64,000 bases of DNA from Ctena decussata (lineage: Eukaryota > Mollusca > Bivalvia > Lucinida > Lucinidae): NCBI GenBank assembly GCA_963989385.1, contig OZ022498.1, positions 101,169,298 to 101,233,297 on the forward strand. The letters are read 5' to 3'. Positions 33,268 to 45,556 of this stretch are shown in pieces. Position 1 is the first letter of the stretch. Each line of letters opens with the position of its first letter. Position numbers and translations under genes: made by a program. The notes beneath the pieces were generated by a model. The model saw only the letters and a list, made by a program, of their open reading frames with translations, searched no databases and had not been told where the DNA came from.

Positions 33268-34670
33268 CAGTGGACTCGACAGTATCGGATCAAGTTCAAT
33301 AAAACTCCTGTTTTGTTGTATATGAATGCAAGAGTATGTATGTTATGACACATAACAATTGCAAAATATCCCTTCTATCTATCCATGTCAAAATATTTAC
33401 GAAATGTATTCCTTTAAGGGCAATTAACCTACCCCGACTTACAGGAGGGTCTTACGACAGTAACGAATCAGTTGCGACAGTATCGGATCATATGATATCA
33501 TTTCATAGGAGAGTTCTCCGAGGCGTTCTGCCAACCTTCTTAGCTTCAATAATTTTGCTACATAAAGAGTTTGACCTATTAAACTCCCAGAGAAAACTTT
33601 AACGGCCTTTCAACGATATTTTTTACGTGGTCCTTCACTAGCAACGATTATTTCTGTTAAATAAAAGTTGAATGTATACAAAAGTACAAGCATGCCGAAA
33701 ATTTTTAACTCAGTAATCCCCTGACCCCATATCATGGAACTACTCTAACAGTAAAGGTTATAATTTGTCTTTGCAAAGTGTAGACCCTGATAATTAAGAC
33801 CGAAGTGTCTGATCAGGATCAACAAATGTACGGTAATTTTCCGCCTTAACATTGGTATTTCAATGCAATCAGTACAGAAACACTACATGGTCATTCGACG
33901 AGTTCTCCGGCATTAATCTGAGTCTACACAGTATACAGATGTCCATCCGATGAACGCCAGTCATTATTGGGTTCACACACATGCGAGCTGATCTCGAATG
34001 TTTCTTCAGAACGTTTTGCAGAAGCTTAGGTGTTCTACGCATAACCTTCATTATCACACGCTACCGTGTGGGGCGTGGGATGGGGGATATTTTACAAACA
34101 GGTAGTAATCTTAGTTTTATACCGATCTTCTTTGAAAGAAGACACAGCAGCCACTCAGGTAGTTGATTTATGATTTGTTTTTAGCATCAGACCATGCGTC
34201 CAACATACAGTTTTCCGGCTGAGGCATGTATTTCAGTTCAAATTATATAATGATCCGTTACTGTCGCACAGCGGTGCCCCACTTTTCGAGTCTTTAGTTT
34301 CATCAAATACTGGGATGTCACAAAAATAGTGACTGCTTGCAATTTTGGGGATGCCAGGACACATTATAAAGCAAAATTGGTTTCAATCGCCTAATGATAA
34401 AATAGTTTAAATAACCGAAATCTATTTTGGGGGTAACGAGCAACAGGCAAAATGCAAGCGCCGATGAAGAGGGTCCAAGCTTTTCAACAACTCTGATTTG
34501 TTTCACAGCCGCCGATTTCGATCGAATTTTTTACCGTGCACTTTGTCATTGGTCTAGCTTGATGACTACAATATAATGGTAGAAAATATTTCCTTCATTT
34601 GTGAGAAAAATGGGTGATAACTTACGAGTGATTCGATACTGTCGATGATCCGATACTGTCGAGTCCACTG
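33268..34670. mobile_element. pogo/Tc1-mariner-like element, non-autonomous
   Basis: Perfect 25-bp inverted ends beginning CAGTGGACTCGACAGTATCG, flanked by TA at 33266-33267 and 34671-34672. Subterminal copies of the GACAGTATCGGATCA / ATTCGATACTGTCG motif lie just inside both ends and near 33455-33495. 1403 bp; the longest open frame (33336-33602) has no recognisable transposase domain. CAGT...ACTG ends plus TA duplication fit pogo/Tigger-type elements. Also in intron 1. Confidence 0.82.
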
Positions 34671-34871
34671 TATTTCTCTAGTGCCCCTATCATATACACG
34701 TGTTCATGTCATAGTTATTTTCTTTTAAGGTAATTGATTAATTTCGTATAATTTATTAAAATTATGTCTTTCACCAATTTTTTCCCACATGTTCACGCGA
34801 AGCAAATTTTGCATAATAATCCATAAATAAAGCTGAAATCCTTTTTTCTCTTTATTCAAATTTCCTTGCAG

Positions 34872-35037
34872 TTGTAACCCAGGACGACTATTCCTCACCA
34901 AGAAAGTTTGTTCTGAACCTGCAGGAACTGAACTGGGCTGAAGCTGATCGCTACTGTCGAGATACGGGTGGTCACCTCGCTAAAATCTATGACATTTCTA
35001 CTATACCAGATTTAAATATATCAAAGTCTCTTACAGC
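34872..35037 (+). CDS. C-type-lectin-like domain exon (N-terminal part)
   Basis: A textbook polypyrimidine tract and TTGCAG acceptor precede a 166-nt exon (2 nt + 54 codons + 2 nt) that ends at GC|GTAAGT. It encodes VTQDDYSSPRKFVLNLQELN then WAEADRYCRDTGGHLAKIYD and a Ser/Ile-rich end (ISTIPDLNISKSLT). The W-A-x-A-x-x-Y-C-x-x-x-G-G-H-L-A-x-I block is the conserved N-terminal half of a C-type lectin fold. The second half (WIG, WND and the last cysteines) was not found downstream, where satellite DNA begins within 2 kb. The gene either has very distant exons or is incomplete. Expected phase of the next exon: one leading base. Confidence 0.72.
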
Positions 35038-35218
35038 GTAAGTTTTACAGTGTTCCTTCTGGGCGTTTATGGAGTCTTAGTATACGTATATTCATCACCG
35101 ATAGTACAGGGAAAATAGAAAAAGAAGAACAAGAAGAAAAAAACTCCAAAATACTGCGCTGTGTGTAATTACAAAGTACATGTACTTGTAGATGAATTCC
35201 ATTACTTACTGCCCTTAC

Positions 35219-35440
35219 TTTCACCAGTAACTGACAACTGCCATTCTTGAATCAGCGGATCCGACAACTTACTTTCATTTCCCCTTCCGCTGATTCAAGA
35301 AGGGCAGTTGTCAGTTACTGGTGAAAGTACTTGTTAGCCGCTTAGGAGGTCTAAGCCTGCCCAGGAATAGAGTGGTTAGGTTAACTGACCGTCCCGACAT
35401 GACCATAGCTGTTTACCGTGGACGTTAAACAATAACACAA
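35219..35440 (+). mobile_element. SINE family A fragments in inverted arrangement
   Basis: 35222-35262 is a minus-strand piece (CAGTAACTGACAACTGCC...GAATCAGCGG). Immediately beyond is a plus-strand body (CTTCCGCTGATTCAAGAAGG onward) to an AACAATAACACAACAAC tail. The two pieces form a hairpin over about 40 bp. Confidence 0.75.
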
Positions 35441-35469
35441 CAACAACTTATAATATTTTTCGGAGTGGC

Positions 35470-35692
35470 TATTGCCAGTCGACTGGCAATAGCGATTTTA
35501 CGTTAAAATCGCTATTGCCAGTCGGCTGGCAATAGCGATTTTACGTTGAAATCGCTGTTACCAGTCGACTGGCAATAGCGATTTTAACGTAAAATCGCTA
35601 TTGCCAGTTGACTGGTAATAGCGATTGCAACGTAAAATCGCTATTGCCAGTCGTCTGGCAGCAGCGATTTTAATGTAAAATTGCTATTGCCA
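35470..35692. repeat. Palindromic 43-bp minisatellite
   Basis: Five tandem units, each composed of two palindromes: GCCAGTCGACTGGC and AGCGATTTTACGTTAAAATCGC-like halves. The period is about 43 bp with small variants. The array can fold in many registers. Confidence 0.88.
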
Positions 35693-36781
35693 GTTAGTTT
35701 AAGTTTTGGTCCAAAAAGGGCAAACACTACTTATCAGCAAGCAATGCTTGTGAATGTTTCTACTTTGTATTTATTGTTGCACCCTCATTAATGCAGCAGT
35801 GGCTCACCAACAAACTGAACTGCTGAATATAGGTTTAGACTTTTTACTAATTACTTAACTTGCTCCTTCTGCATTCAAATCTGAAATCCACGAGTATACT
35901 GGAAAGGAAGATTTTTTTAATTATTTTATTTCATTTTTATCAGCCCTTTAGATTATGCTAATATAATGTGACAAAGGCTTTAAAGATGTAGGAACATGGG
36001 CATAGGTCTGAGCTGAAATCATTTTGTTGCATGCTGCTACGACATTTTATTATATTTTGGTCTCTATTACTTTAACGCTAAAGACGGAAAATTCTTTCTG
36101 CAAACGTTTAATTAAGTATGCGTTTTAATGTAATTATGAGAAACACTGACCATAAATTATCATTTCATCAATGTATATACTTAATTTCATGTCACAGAAA
36201 GTATAAATTGCAATGTCACAGAAAGTATAAATTGCAGCCGATCACAGACCGAGCAGATTCATTGTGCAGGAAATAAAGAACTCGGAAGACTGAAAATAGT
36301 GAATGGTAAATGTCCCTGCTTCGAATGACAAGTATGCTTTATAAGGAAATAAGAAAAGCGGAAAAATCATTCTAAATAGCCATGGATTCCGTAGTTCACT
36401 TACGCCTCTATGCGCCTAATGAGTTACAGTATGATGCACAAACTTCTGAAGAACTCGTATATCGCATGTTGAATCTCTTTTGAAGAAAGAAGTTCTTTGT
36501 CTGTCTAAAAATTTATGACAGTATATCCCGATGTGACATTGTGTGAGAAATATAACGGTGACCATATTATTGTGAGGATGGTCTGATGATGTGGAGTTAA
36601 TTTTCTTTTTTTCTCCGTCTGGTTACTATATTGTATTTGCATCTTTTCTTTTTTTTTTCTTTTTATTTTTCACAACACATCGAATTTCAAATTGCAGGAG
36701 TGGCTGCTATTTCATAAAAAAGGTGTGTGTGTGTGTGTGTGAGGGGGAGGGGGCATGATTACGACCGTGGGAAGTAATGTT
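35693..36781. other. Unassigned stretch before the satellite
   Basis: A direct 19-bp repeat (TGTCACAGAAAGTATAAATT) is at about 36191-36233, and (GT)n followed by G-rich sequence at 36722-36757. No exon supported. Confidence 0.45.
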
Positions 36782-39700
36782 CGTGAAGTTGGCTGCCAGT
36801 TGCCAGTTGCCATTTGCCTATTCAATCGGCAATTGGCAAATGGCAGCTAACTTCACATTCTAGATGCCAATTCGCCAATTCTCGCGAATTGGCAACATGC
36901 AACTGACAGCTAGATGCCAATTCAATTTGAAATGCTTTTACAGCGGAATTGGTAACTGAAATGGCAAACGGCAGCCACATGCCAATTCGCACAGTCAAGT
37001 GAATTGGCAACTGGCAACAGGCAGCCAGATGCCAATTCGACTCGAGAGCATACCAGGTGAATAGGCAACTGGCAAACGCCATCAAGATGCCAATTCGCAA
37101 ACTCTAGTCAACTGACAACTGGCAACTGGCAACCAGATGCCAATTTGCAAATTCTTGTGAATTGGCAACTACCAACTGGCAGACACGTGCCAATTCGATT
37201 TGAGAGGGTTAAAGACGATTAAAGCTACGTAGGAAACCGGCAAACGGCAGCCAGATGACAATTTGCTAATTCTGAACTGGCAACTGGCAGACAGATGCCA
37301 ATTCGATTTGAGCGGGTTTAAGACGATTAAATAGGAATCCGGGAAACGGCACCCAGATGCCAATTCGCTAATTCTAATGAATTAAGAAGTGGCAACCGGC
37401 AGTCAGATGCCAATGTGATTTGAGAGGGCTTAAGACGATACTAGTGTGACAGGAAACGGACTAAAGGCAGCCTGATGCCAGTTTGCTAATTCTTGTAAAC
37501 TGGCAACTGGCAGCCAGATGCCAATTCGATTTGAGAGGGTTTAAGACGATTAAAGCTAAATAGGTATCCGACAAAAGGCAGCCAGATGCCAGTTCGCTAA
37601 TTCTTGTGATTTGGCAACTGGCAGTTAGATGCCAATTTGATTAGAGAGGGTTTAAGACGATAAAAGCTACATAGGAAACCGGTAAACGGCAGCCAGATGC
37701 CCATTCGAAATGGCAACTGGCAACTGGCAGACAGATGCCAGTTCGAGTTGAGAGTGTATAAGACGATTTAAACTAAGTAAGAAACAGACAAACGACATCC
37801 AGATGCCAATTCGCAAATTCTTGTGAATTGGCAACTGGCAAATGGCAGTTACATGCCAATTCGATTTGAGAGGGTTTCAGACGATTAAAGCTACATAGAT
37901 AACCGGCAAACGGCAGCCAGATTGCAATTCGCTAATTCTACTGAACTGGCAGCTACCAACTAGCAGCGAGATGCAAATTCGATTTGAGAGTGTTTAAGGC
38001 GATTAAAGCTACATAGGAAACCGGTAAACGGCAGCCAGATGACAATTTGATGATTTTTTATGAATTGTCAACTGGCAACTGGCAGCCAGATGCCAATTCG
38101 ATTTGAGAGTGTTTATGCCGATTAAAGCTAAATAGGAAACCGGCAATCGACATCCAGATGCCAATTTGCTAATTCTTGTGAACTGGAAACATGAGTCAGA
38201 TGCCAATTCAATTTGAAAGGGTTTCAGATGATTAAAGCTACATAGGAAACCGGAAAACGGCATCCAGATGCCAATTCGATAATTCTCCTGAACTGGCAAC
38301 TGGCAGTCAGATGCCAATTCCATTCATGAGTGTTTTAGACAATATAAGCCATGTAGGAAACGGGCAAAGGGCAGCCAGATGCCAATTGGCTAATTCTTGC
38401 AAATTGGCAAATGGCAGCCAGATGCCAATTCTATTTGAGAGTTTTTAAGACGATTAAAGCAACATATGAATCCGGCAGACGGCAGCCTGCTGCAAATTCG
38501 ATTTTTTTATGAATTTGCAACTGCTAACTGGCTGCCAGATGCCAATTCGATTTGAAAGTGTTTAAGAAGATTTAAGCTACACAGGAAACAGGGGGAAAAC
38601 GGCAGCCAGATGCCAATTCGATTTTTTTATGAATTGGCAAATGGCAACTGGCAGCCAGATGCCAATTCGATTTGAGAAGGTTGAAGACAATAAAAGCTAC
38701 GATGGAAGCTGGCAAAAGACTGCCAGATGCCACTGCGACATTTTTAATAGATTGTGAACTGGCAACTGGCAGCCAGATGCAAATTCGATTTGAGAGTGTT
38801 TAAGACGATTAAAGCTAAATAGGAAACTGGCAAACGACATCTAGATGCCAATTCGCAAATTCGTTCGATTTGAGAGGTTTCAGACGGTTAAAGCTACACA
38901 GAAAACTGACAAACTGCAGTCAAATGCCAATTCGCTAATTCTCCTGAACAGGCAACTGGCAGTCAGATGCCAATTCGATTTGAGACTGTTTAAGAGAATT
39001 AAAGCCATGTAGGATATCGGCAAACGGCAGCCAGATGCCAAATCGCTAATGTTTGCGAATTGGCAACTGGCAGCCAGATGCCAATTCGATTTGAGAGGGT
39101 TTATGCCGACTAAAGCTAAATCTGAAACCGGCAAACGACATCCAGATGGGAAATTGCTAATTCTTGTGAGCTGGCAACAAACAAATTGCAGATAAATGCC
39201 AATTCGATTAGAGAGGGTTTCAGACGATTAAAGCTACATATGGAACCGTTAAACGGCAGCCAGATGCCAGTTCGAAATTTTTTATGAATCGTCAAATGGC
39301 AACTGACAGCCAGATGCCAATTGAGAGTGTGTAAGACGATAAAGGCTAAATAGGAAACCGGCAAACGACATCCAGCTGCCAATTCGCAAATTCTTCTGAA
39401 CTGGCAATTGGCAACTGACAGTCAGATACAAATTTGATTTGAGAGTCTTTAAGACAATTAAAGCTACATTGGAAACCGACAAATGACATCCATATGCCGA
39501 TTCGCAAATTCTTGTGAACTAGCAACTGGCAACTGGCAGTCAGATGCCAGTTCCATCTGAGAGTGTTTAAATCGATAAAAGGTTCATAGGAAACCGGTAA
39601 ACGGCAGCCAGATGCCAATTCGAAATTTTTTATGAATTGTCAATTAGCAACTGGCAGCCAGATGCCAATTGGAGCTGAGAGTGTTTAAGACGACAAAAGC

Positions 39701-42700
39701 TAAATAGGTAACCGGCAAATGATATCCAGATGTCTATTCGCAAATCCTTGTGAACTGGCAACGGGCAACTGGAAGTTAAATGCCAATTCGACTTGAGAGG
39801 GTTTCAGACGATTAAAGCTACATAGGAAACCAGCAAACGGCAGACAGATGGCAATTCGCTAATTCTACTGAAATGGCAACTTTCAATCGGCAGCGAGATG
39901 CCAATTCGATTTGTGAGTGTTCAAGGCGATAAACACTCCATATGAAACCGGTAAATGGCAGCCAGATGCCAATTTGAAATTTGTTTATGAATTGCCAACT
40001 GGCAACTGGGAGATGCCAATTCGATTTGAAAGTTTTTATGCCGATTAAAGCAAAATAGGAAACCGGCAATCGACATCCAGATGCAAATTCGAAAAGTCTT
40101 GTGAACTGGCAACTGGCAACTGGCAGTCAGACGCCAATAGAATTTGAGAGGGTTTCATATGATTAAAGCTACATAGGAAACCGGCAAACGGCACCCAGAT
40201 GCCAATTCGCTTATTCTCCTGAACTGGCAACTGGCAACTGGCAGTCAGATGCCAATTCGATTCATGAGTGTTTAAGACAATTTAAGCTATGTAGGAAACG
40301 GGCAAAGGGCAGCCAGATGCCAGTTCGCTAATTCTTGCAAATTGGCAACTAGCAAGTGGCAGCCAGATGCCAATTCGATTTAAGACGATTTAAGCAACAT
40401 AGGAAACCGGAAAGCGGCAGCCTGCTGCAAATTCGATGTTTTTATGACTTGGCAGCTGGCAACTGGCTGCTATAGATGCCAATTCGATTTGTGAGTGTTT
40501 TAGACGAATTAAGCTACATACGAAACAGGAAAACGGAAGCCAGATGCCAATTCAAAATTTTTATGAATTGGAAACTGGCAAATGACAGCCAGATGCCAAT
40601 TCGACTTGAAAAGTTTTAAGACGATAAAAGCTACAAAGGGAACCGGCAAACGGCAGCCAGATGCCAATTCGAAAATTTTAATAAATTATGATCTGGCAAG
40701 TGGCAGCCAGATGCCAATTCGATTTGATAGTGTTTAAGACGATTAAAGCTAAATAGAAAACTGGCAAACGACATCCAGATGCCAATTTGCAAATTCTTAT
40801 AAACTGGCAACGGGCAATCAGATGCCAATTCGATTTGATAGGGTATCAGACGGTTAAAGCTACACAGGAAACTGACAAACTGCAGCCAGATGCCAATTCG
40901 CTAATTCTTCTGAACTCACAGTCAGATGCCAATTCGATTTGAGAGTGTTTTAGAGAATTTAAGTCATGTAGGATATCGGCAAATGGCAGCCAGATGCCAA
41001 ATCGCTAATTTTTCGAATTGGCAACTGGCAGCCAGATGCCAATTCGGTTTGAGAGGATTTAGTTTATGCCGATTAAAGCTAAATAGGAAACCGGCAAATG
41101 GCAGCCAGTTGCCAATTCGCTAATTCTTGTGAACTAGCATGTGGAAACTGGTAGATAGATGCCAATTCTATTTGAGAGGGTTTCAGACGATTAAAGCTAT
41201 ATATGGAACCGGTAAACGGCAGCCAGATGCCCATTCGAATTTTTTATGAATTGTCAAATGCCAATTGAAAGCCAGATGCCAATTGAGAGTGTCTAAGACG
41301 ATAAAGGCTATAAAAGAAACTGGCAAATGACATCCAGATATCAATTCGCAAATTCTTGTGAACTGGCAACTGCCAACTTGCAGTCAGATGCCAATGCGAT
41401 CTGAGACGGTTTCAGGCGTTTAAAGCTACATAGGAAACCGGCAAAAGGCAGCCACATGCCAATTCACTAATCCGACTGAACTTTCAACTGGCAAATGGCT
41501 ACCAGATGCCAATTCGATTTAAGAGTGTTTAAATCGATAAAAGGTACATAGAAACCGGTAAACGGCAGCCAGATGCCTATTCGAAAAATTTTATGAATTG
41601 TCAACTGGCAAATGGCAGCCAGATGCCAATTCGAGCTGAGAGTGTTTAAGTCGATAAATGCTAAATAGGAACCCGGCAAACGATATCTAGAAGTTTGTTC
41701 GCTAATTCTCCTGAACTGGCAACTGGCAACTAGTAGTCAGATCCCAATTCCATTTGAGATGGTTTCAGCCGGTTAAAGCTACATAGGAAACCGGCAAACG
41801 GCAGCAAATTTCCAATTCGCTCATTCTATTGAACTGGCACATGGCAGGGAGATGCCAATTCGATTTGAAAAAGTTTAATACGATTAGAGCTACATAGGAA
41901 TCCGTTAAACGGCAGGCAGATGCCAAATCGAAAATTTTTAATGAATTGTCAACTGGCAACTGGCAGCCAGATGCCACTTCGATTTGAGAGGATCTATGCC
42001 GATTAAAGCTACATAGGAAACCGGCAAACGACATCCATATGCAAATTCGTAAATTCTTGTGAACTGGCAACTGGTAGTCGGATGCCAATTCAATTTGAGT
42101 GGGTTTCAGATGATTCAAGCTACATAGGAAACCGGCAAACGGCAGCCATTGCCAATTCACTAATACTCCTGAACTGGCAACTGGCAGTCAGATGGCAATT
42201 CGATTTAAGAGTGTTTAAGACAATGAAAGCCATGTAGGAAATCGGTAAACGGCAGCCAGATGCCAATTCGCTAATTTTTGCGAATTGGCAAATGGCAGCC
42301 AGATGCCAATTCGACTTAAGAGGGTTTATGCCGATAAAAACTAAATAGGAAACCGGCAATCGACATCCAGATGCCAATTCGCTAATTCTCCTGAACGGGC
42401 AATTGGCAACTGCCAGCCAGATGCCAATTCGATTCCTGAGTGTTTAAGATAATTTAAGCTATGTAGGAAACGGGCAAAGGGAAGCCAGATGCCAATTCGC
42501 TAATTCTTGCAAATTGGCAACTGGCAACTGGCAGCTAGATGCCAATTCGATTTGAGAGCGTTTAAGACGATAAAGCAACAAAGGAAACCGGAAAATGGCA
42601 GCCTGCTGCCGATTTGATTTTTTTATGAATTGGCAACTGGCAACTGGCCACCAGATGCCAATTCGATTTGAGAGTGTTTCAGATGATTAAAGCTACATAG

Positions 42701-44390
42701 GAAGCAGGAAAATGGCAGCGAGATGCCAATTCGAAATTTTTTATGAATTGGCATCTGGCAACAGGCAGAAGGTTTAAGTCGATAAAAGCTACAAAGTGAA
42801 CTGGCAAACGGCAGCCAGATGCCAATTCGAATAATTTAATTAATTCTCAACTGGCAAGTGGCAGCCAGATGCCAATTCGATTTGAGAGTGTTTAAGACGA
42901 TAAAAGCTAATTAGGAAACTGGCAAAAATGACATCCAGATGCCAATTTGCAAATTTTTGTCAACTGGCAGTCAGATGCCAATTCGAATTGAGAGGGCTTC
43001 AGACGTTAAAAGCTACACAGGAAACTGACAAACTGCAGCCAGATGCCAATTTGCCATATAGTCCTGAACTGGCAACTGGCAGTCTGATGGCTATTCGATT
43101 TGAGAGTGTTCAAGAGAATTGTACCCATGTAGGATATCGGCAAACGTCAGCCAGATGCCAAATCGACAATATTTGCGAATTGGCAACTGGCAAGTGGCAG
43201 CCAGATGTCAATTCGATTTGAGAGTGGTTAAACCGATTAAAGCTAAATAGGAAACTGTCAAACGACATCCAGATGCCAATTTGCATATTTTTGTGAAGAG
43301 AATTAAAGCCATGTAGGATATCGGCAAACGGCAGCCAGATGATAAATCGCTAATTTTTGCGAATTGGCATCTGGCAGCCAATTCGAGTGTTTCAGACGAT
43401 TAAAGCTACACAGAAAACTGACATACGGCAGCCAGATGCCAATTCGCTAATTTTCCTCAACTGGCAACTGGCAGTCAGATGCCAATTCGATCTGAGACTG
43501 TTTAAGAGAATTAAAACCATGTAGCATATCGGCAAACGGCAGCCAGATGATAAATCGCTAATTTTTGCGAATTGGCAACTGGCAGCCAGTTCAGTTTGAG
43601 AGGGTTTATGCCGATTAAAGCTAAATAGGAAACCGGCAAACGACATCGAGATGCCAATTTGCTAATTCTTGTGAACTGGCATGTGGCAACCGGCAGATAA
43701 ATGCCAATTCGATTTGAGAGGGTTTCAGACGATTAAAGCTACATATGGAATCGGTAAACGGCAGCCAGATGCCAATTCAAATTTTTTTATGAATTGTCAA
43801 ATGCCAATTGAAAGCCAGATGCCAATTGAGAGTGTCTAAGACGATAAAGGCGAAATAGGAAACCGGCAAATGACATTCAGATGCCAATTTGCAAATTCTG
43901 TGAACTGGCAATTGGCAACTGGCAGTCAGATGCCAATTTGATTTGAGAGTGTTTAAGGCGATTAAAGCTACATAGGAAACTGACAAATGACATCCAGATG
44001 CCAATTCGCATTTTTTTTGTGAACTGGCAACTGGCAACTGGCAGTCAGATGCCAATTCGATCTGAGACGGTTTCAGGCGTTTAAAACTACATAGGAAACC
44101 GGCAAACGGCAGTCACATGCCAATTCACTAATTCTACTGAACAGGCAACTGGCAAATGGCAACCAGATGCCAATTCGATTTAAGAGTGTTTAAATCGATA
44201 AAAGGTACATAGGAAACCAATAAACGGCAGCCAGATGCCAATTTGAAACATTTTATGATTTGTCAACTGGCAACTGGCAGCCCAATGCTAAATAGGAACC
44301 CGACAAACGATATCCGGATGCCTATTCGCTAATTCTCCTGAACCGGCAACTAGCAGTCAGATGCCAATTCGATTTGAGAGGGTTTAAGAT
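36782..44390 (+). repeat. Satellite array, arm 1 (about 115-bp monomer)
   Basis: About 65 tandem monomers of 110-125 bp. Typical words are GGCAGCCAGATGCCAATTCG (twice per monomer), CGATTTGAGAGGGTTTAAGA, GATTAAAGCTACATAGGAAA and ACCGGCAAACGGCAG. Monomers diverge by perhaps 10-20% and carry indels. Variant types recur in order about 2 kb apart (GCAGCCTGCTGC at 38484, 40418 and 42599), showing higher-order organisation. The array opens with a short inverted piece (36782-36856) and stops abruptly at a MITE at 44391. Open frames in it are by-products of the period. Confidence 0.95.
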
Positions 44391-44512
44391 TTCCTCGATT
44401 TCCTTTCGTTGACTGGGCGGTGCTGTTAGAGGCTTGCCATTCAATGTCAAAATCGAGCAGAAATAAGGTCAGAAATAAGCACCGCCCAGTCAACGAATAG
44501 AAATCGAAGAAA
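44391..44512. mobile_element. MITE, family 6 (short copy) at the satellite edge
   Basis: Inverted ends TTCCTCGATTTCCTTTCGTT and its right-hand partner, 122 bp overall, inner ends GACTGGGCGGTGCT / AGCACCGCCCAGTC. It is an internally deleted relative of 48780-49278 and marks the exact end of satellite arm 1. Confidence 0.85.
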
Positions 44513-44565
44513 TGCTGTTCACGAAACAAGTGAAAAAAGCGCCATCGACGTGTGAAGGCAGGGGA

Positions 44566-44632
44566 AAGGGGTTGGGGTGGTTTTGTGGGTGGGGGGGGGA
44601 GCGGGGGGGGGGAGGGGGCGGGGTATTAACAT
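44566..44632. repeat. G-rich tract
   Basis: Multiple runs of three to ten G on the plus strand within 67 bp, compatible with G-quadruplex folding. Confidence 0.85.
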
Positions 44633-44649
44633 GGTATTAACAAGAGAGG

Positions 44650-44802
44650 TATGATTAAACAACAATAAAACAATAAATACAGTGATACGAGAATAGGAAA
44701 ATCGATTAAAGTTTCAGCCAAAATACTGGAGAAGGACAGGATCGAATCCATGACCGATGTTTAACAGGCAGGTAGCATAACCACTACACCACGAACGCTT
44801 CT
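44650..44802 (-). mobile_element. Diverged SINE of the family B type
   Basis: Read on minus: TTCGTGGTGTAGTGGTTATG (A-box-like), GGATTCGATCCTGTCC (B box), then CTCCAGTATTTTGGCTGAAAC, which parallels the family B body. The TSD is not clear. Confidence 0.6.
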
Positions 44803-45303
44803 GTAGACACAGCAACGTAAACCGGACGGACGCTCAGACGTCAAGCAGAAAAGCATAGTTTCCGCGGTATATCTATAATTTTACGAATTTTACAGTTAGT
44901 ATGATCTAGTTCTACACTGTTAAGTCAACCATGTCTCAAAATTTAGAGTCATTACAGTTTATATGTTTTAGGAGGTTCGACATGGGTCAAGGATGTCCTT
45001 TACATGATGTGAGTCTAGCTGGAGTGTAGCTAGAGTCATCCACGAAGTCAAAGTCAATACCAAAACTGTACTTGAACTTCACGCACTCATGGCTTACTCG
45101 AGCGTCACTTCAACCGACCTTACTGGAGTATGAGTCGAGTATGAGTTTGAGTTGTGTTTGTGAATATGGGCCTGAGTGGTTTATTGCTGTGCCTAATAAT
45201 AACAACTTATTGATTTATGAAATCTTCAAAGGTTGATTTGTCTTTGAAACAGTGGTAGCAATGAAATATTCTTCTAAAAATATGAAGAAGCATTTATTTT
45301 TTA
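44803..45303. other. Unassigned stretch in the satellite spacer
   Basis: Nothing recognised. Confidence 0.4.
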
Positions 45304-45556
45304 GAGGCGCCGTAGTCGAGTGGTTAGAGTGGCTCATTTACTAAGCAGAAAGTCACCGGAAGGTCGTGGGTTCGCAGCTCACCGTCGCCATCCGACGACT
45401 GGAAAACTCTCTCTGTCAACCCAGCAGTAAATGGGTACCTTTTTCGAATCAGGGAAGGATAAGGCAGCGAAAGGAGAAAGATGGGCTCCGCATTTCATCA
45501 GCTGTACCCAAGATACAGTGGGTCTCGTAACTCCCACTGCCCCTAGGGCTATTTTT
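45304..45556 (+). mobile_element. SINE family D, tRNA-Ser/Leu-like head
   Basis: GGCGCCGTAGTCGAGTGGTT (A box) and GGTCGTGGGTTCGCAGCTC (B box) are spaced as in tRNAs with a long variable arm, followed by a 170-bp unrelated body ending in GCCCCTAGGGC and a T run. A second member is at 49468-49660. Confidence 0.7.

Noticed and set aside
36822..44055. Many open frames of 60-130 codons in arm 1, with repeated peptides such as LKSNWHLAASCQ
   Set aside because: They are translations of the 115-bp satellite, end at random monomer indels, have no domain, and appear in both arrays only because the monomer lacks stops in that frame.
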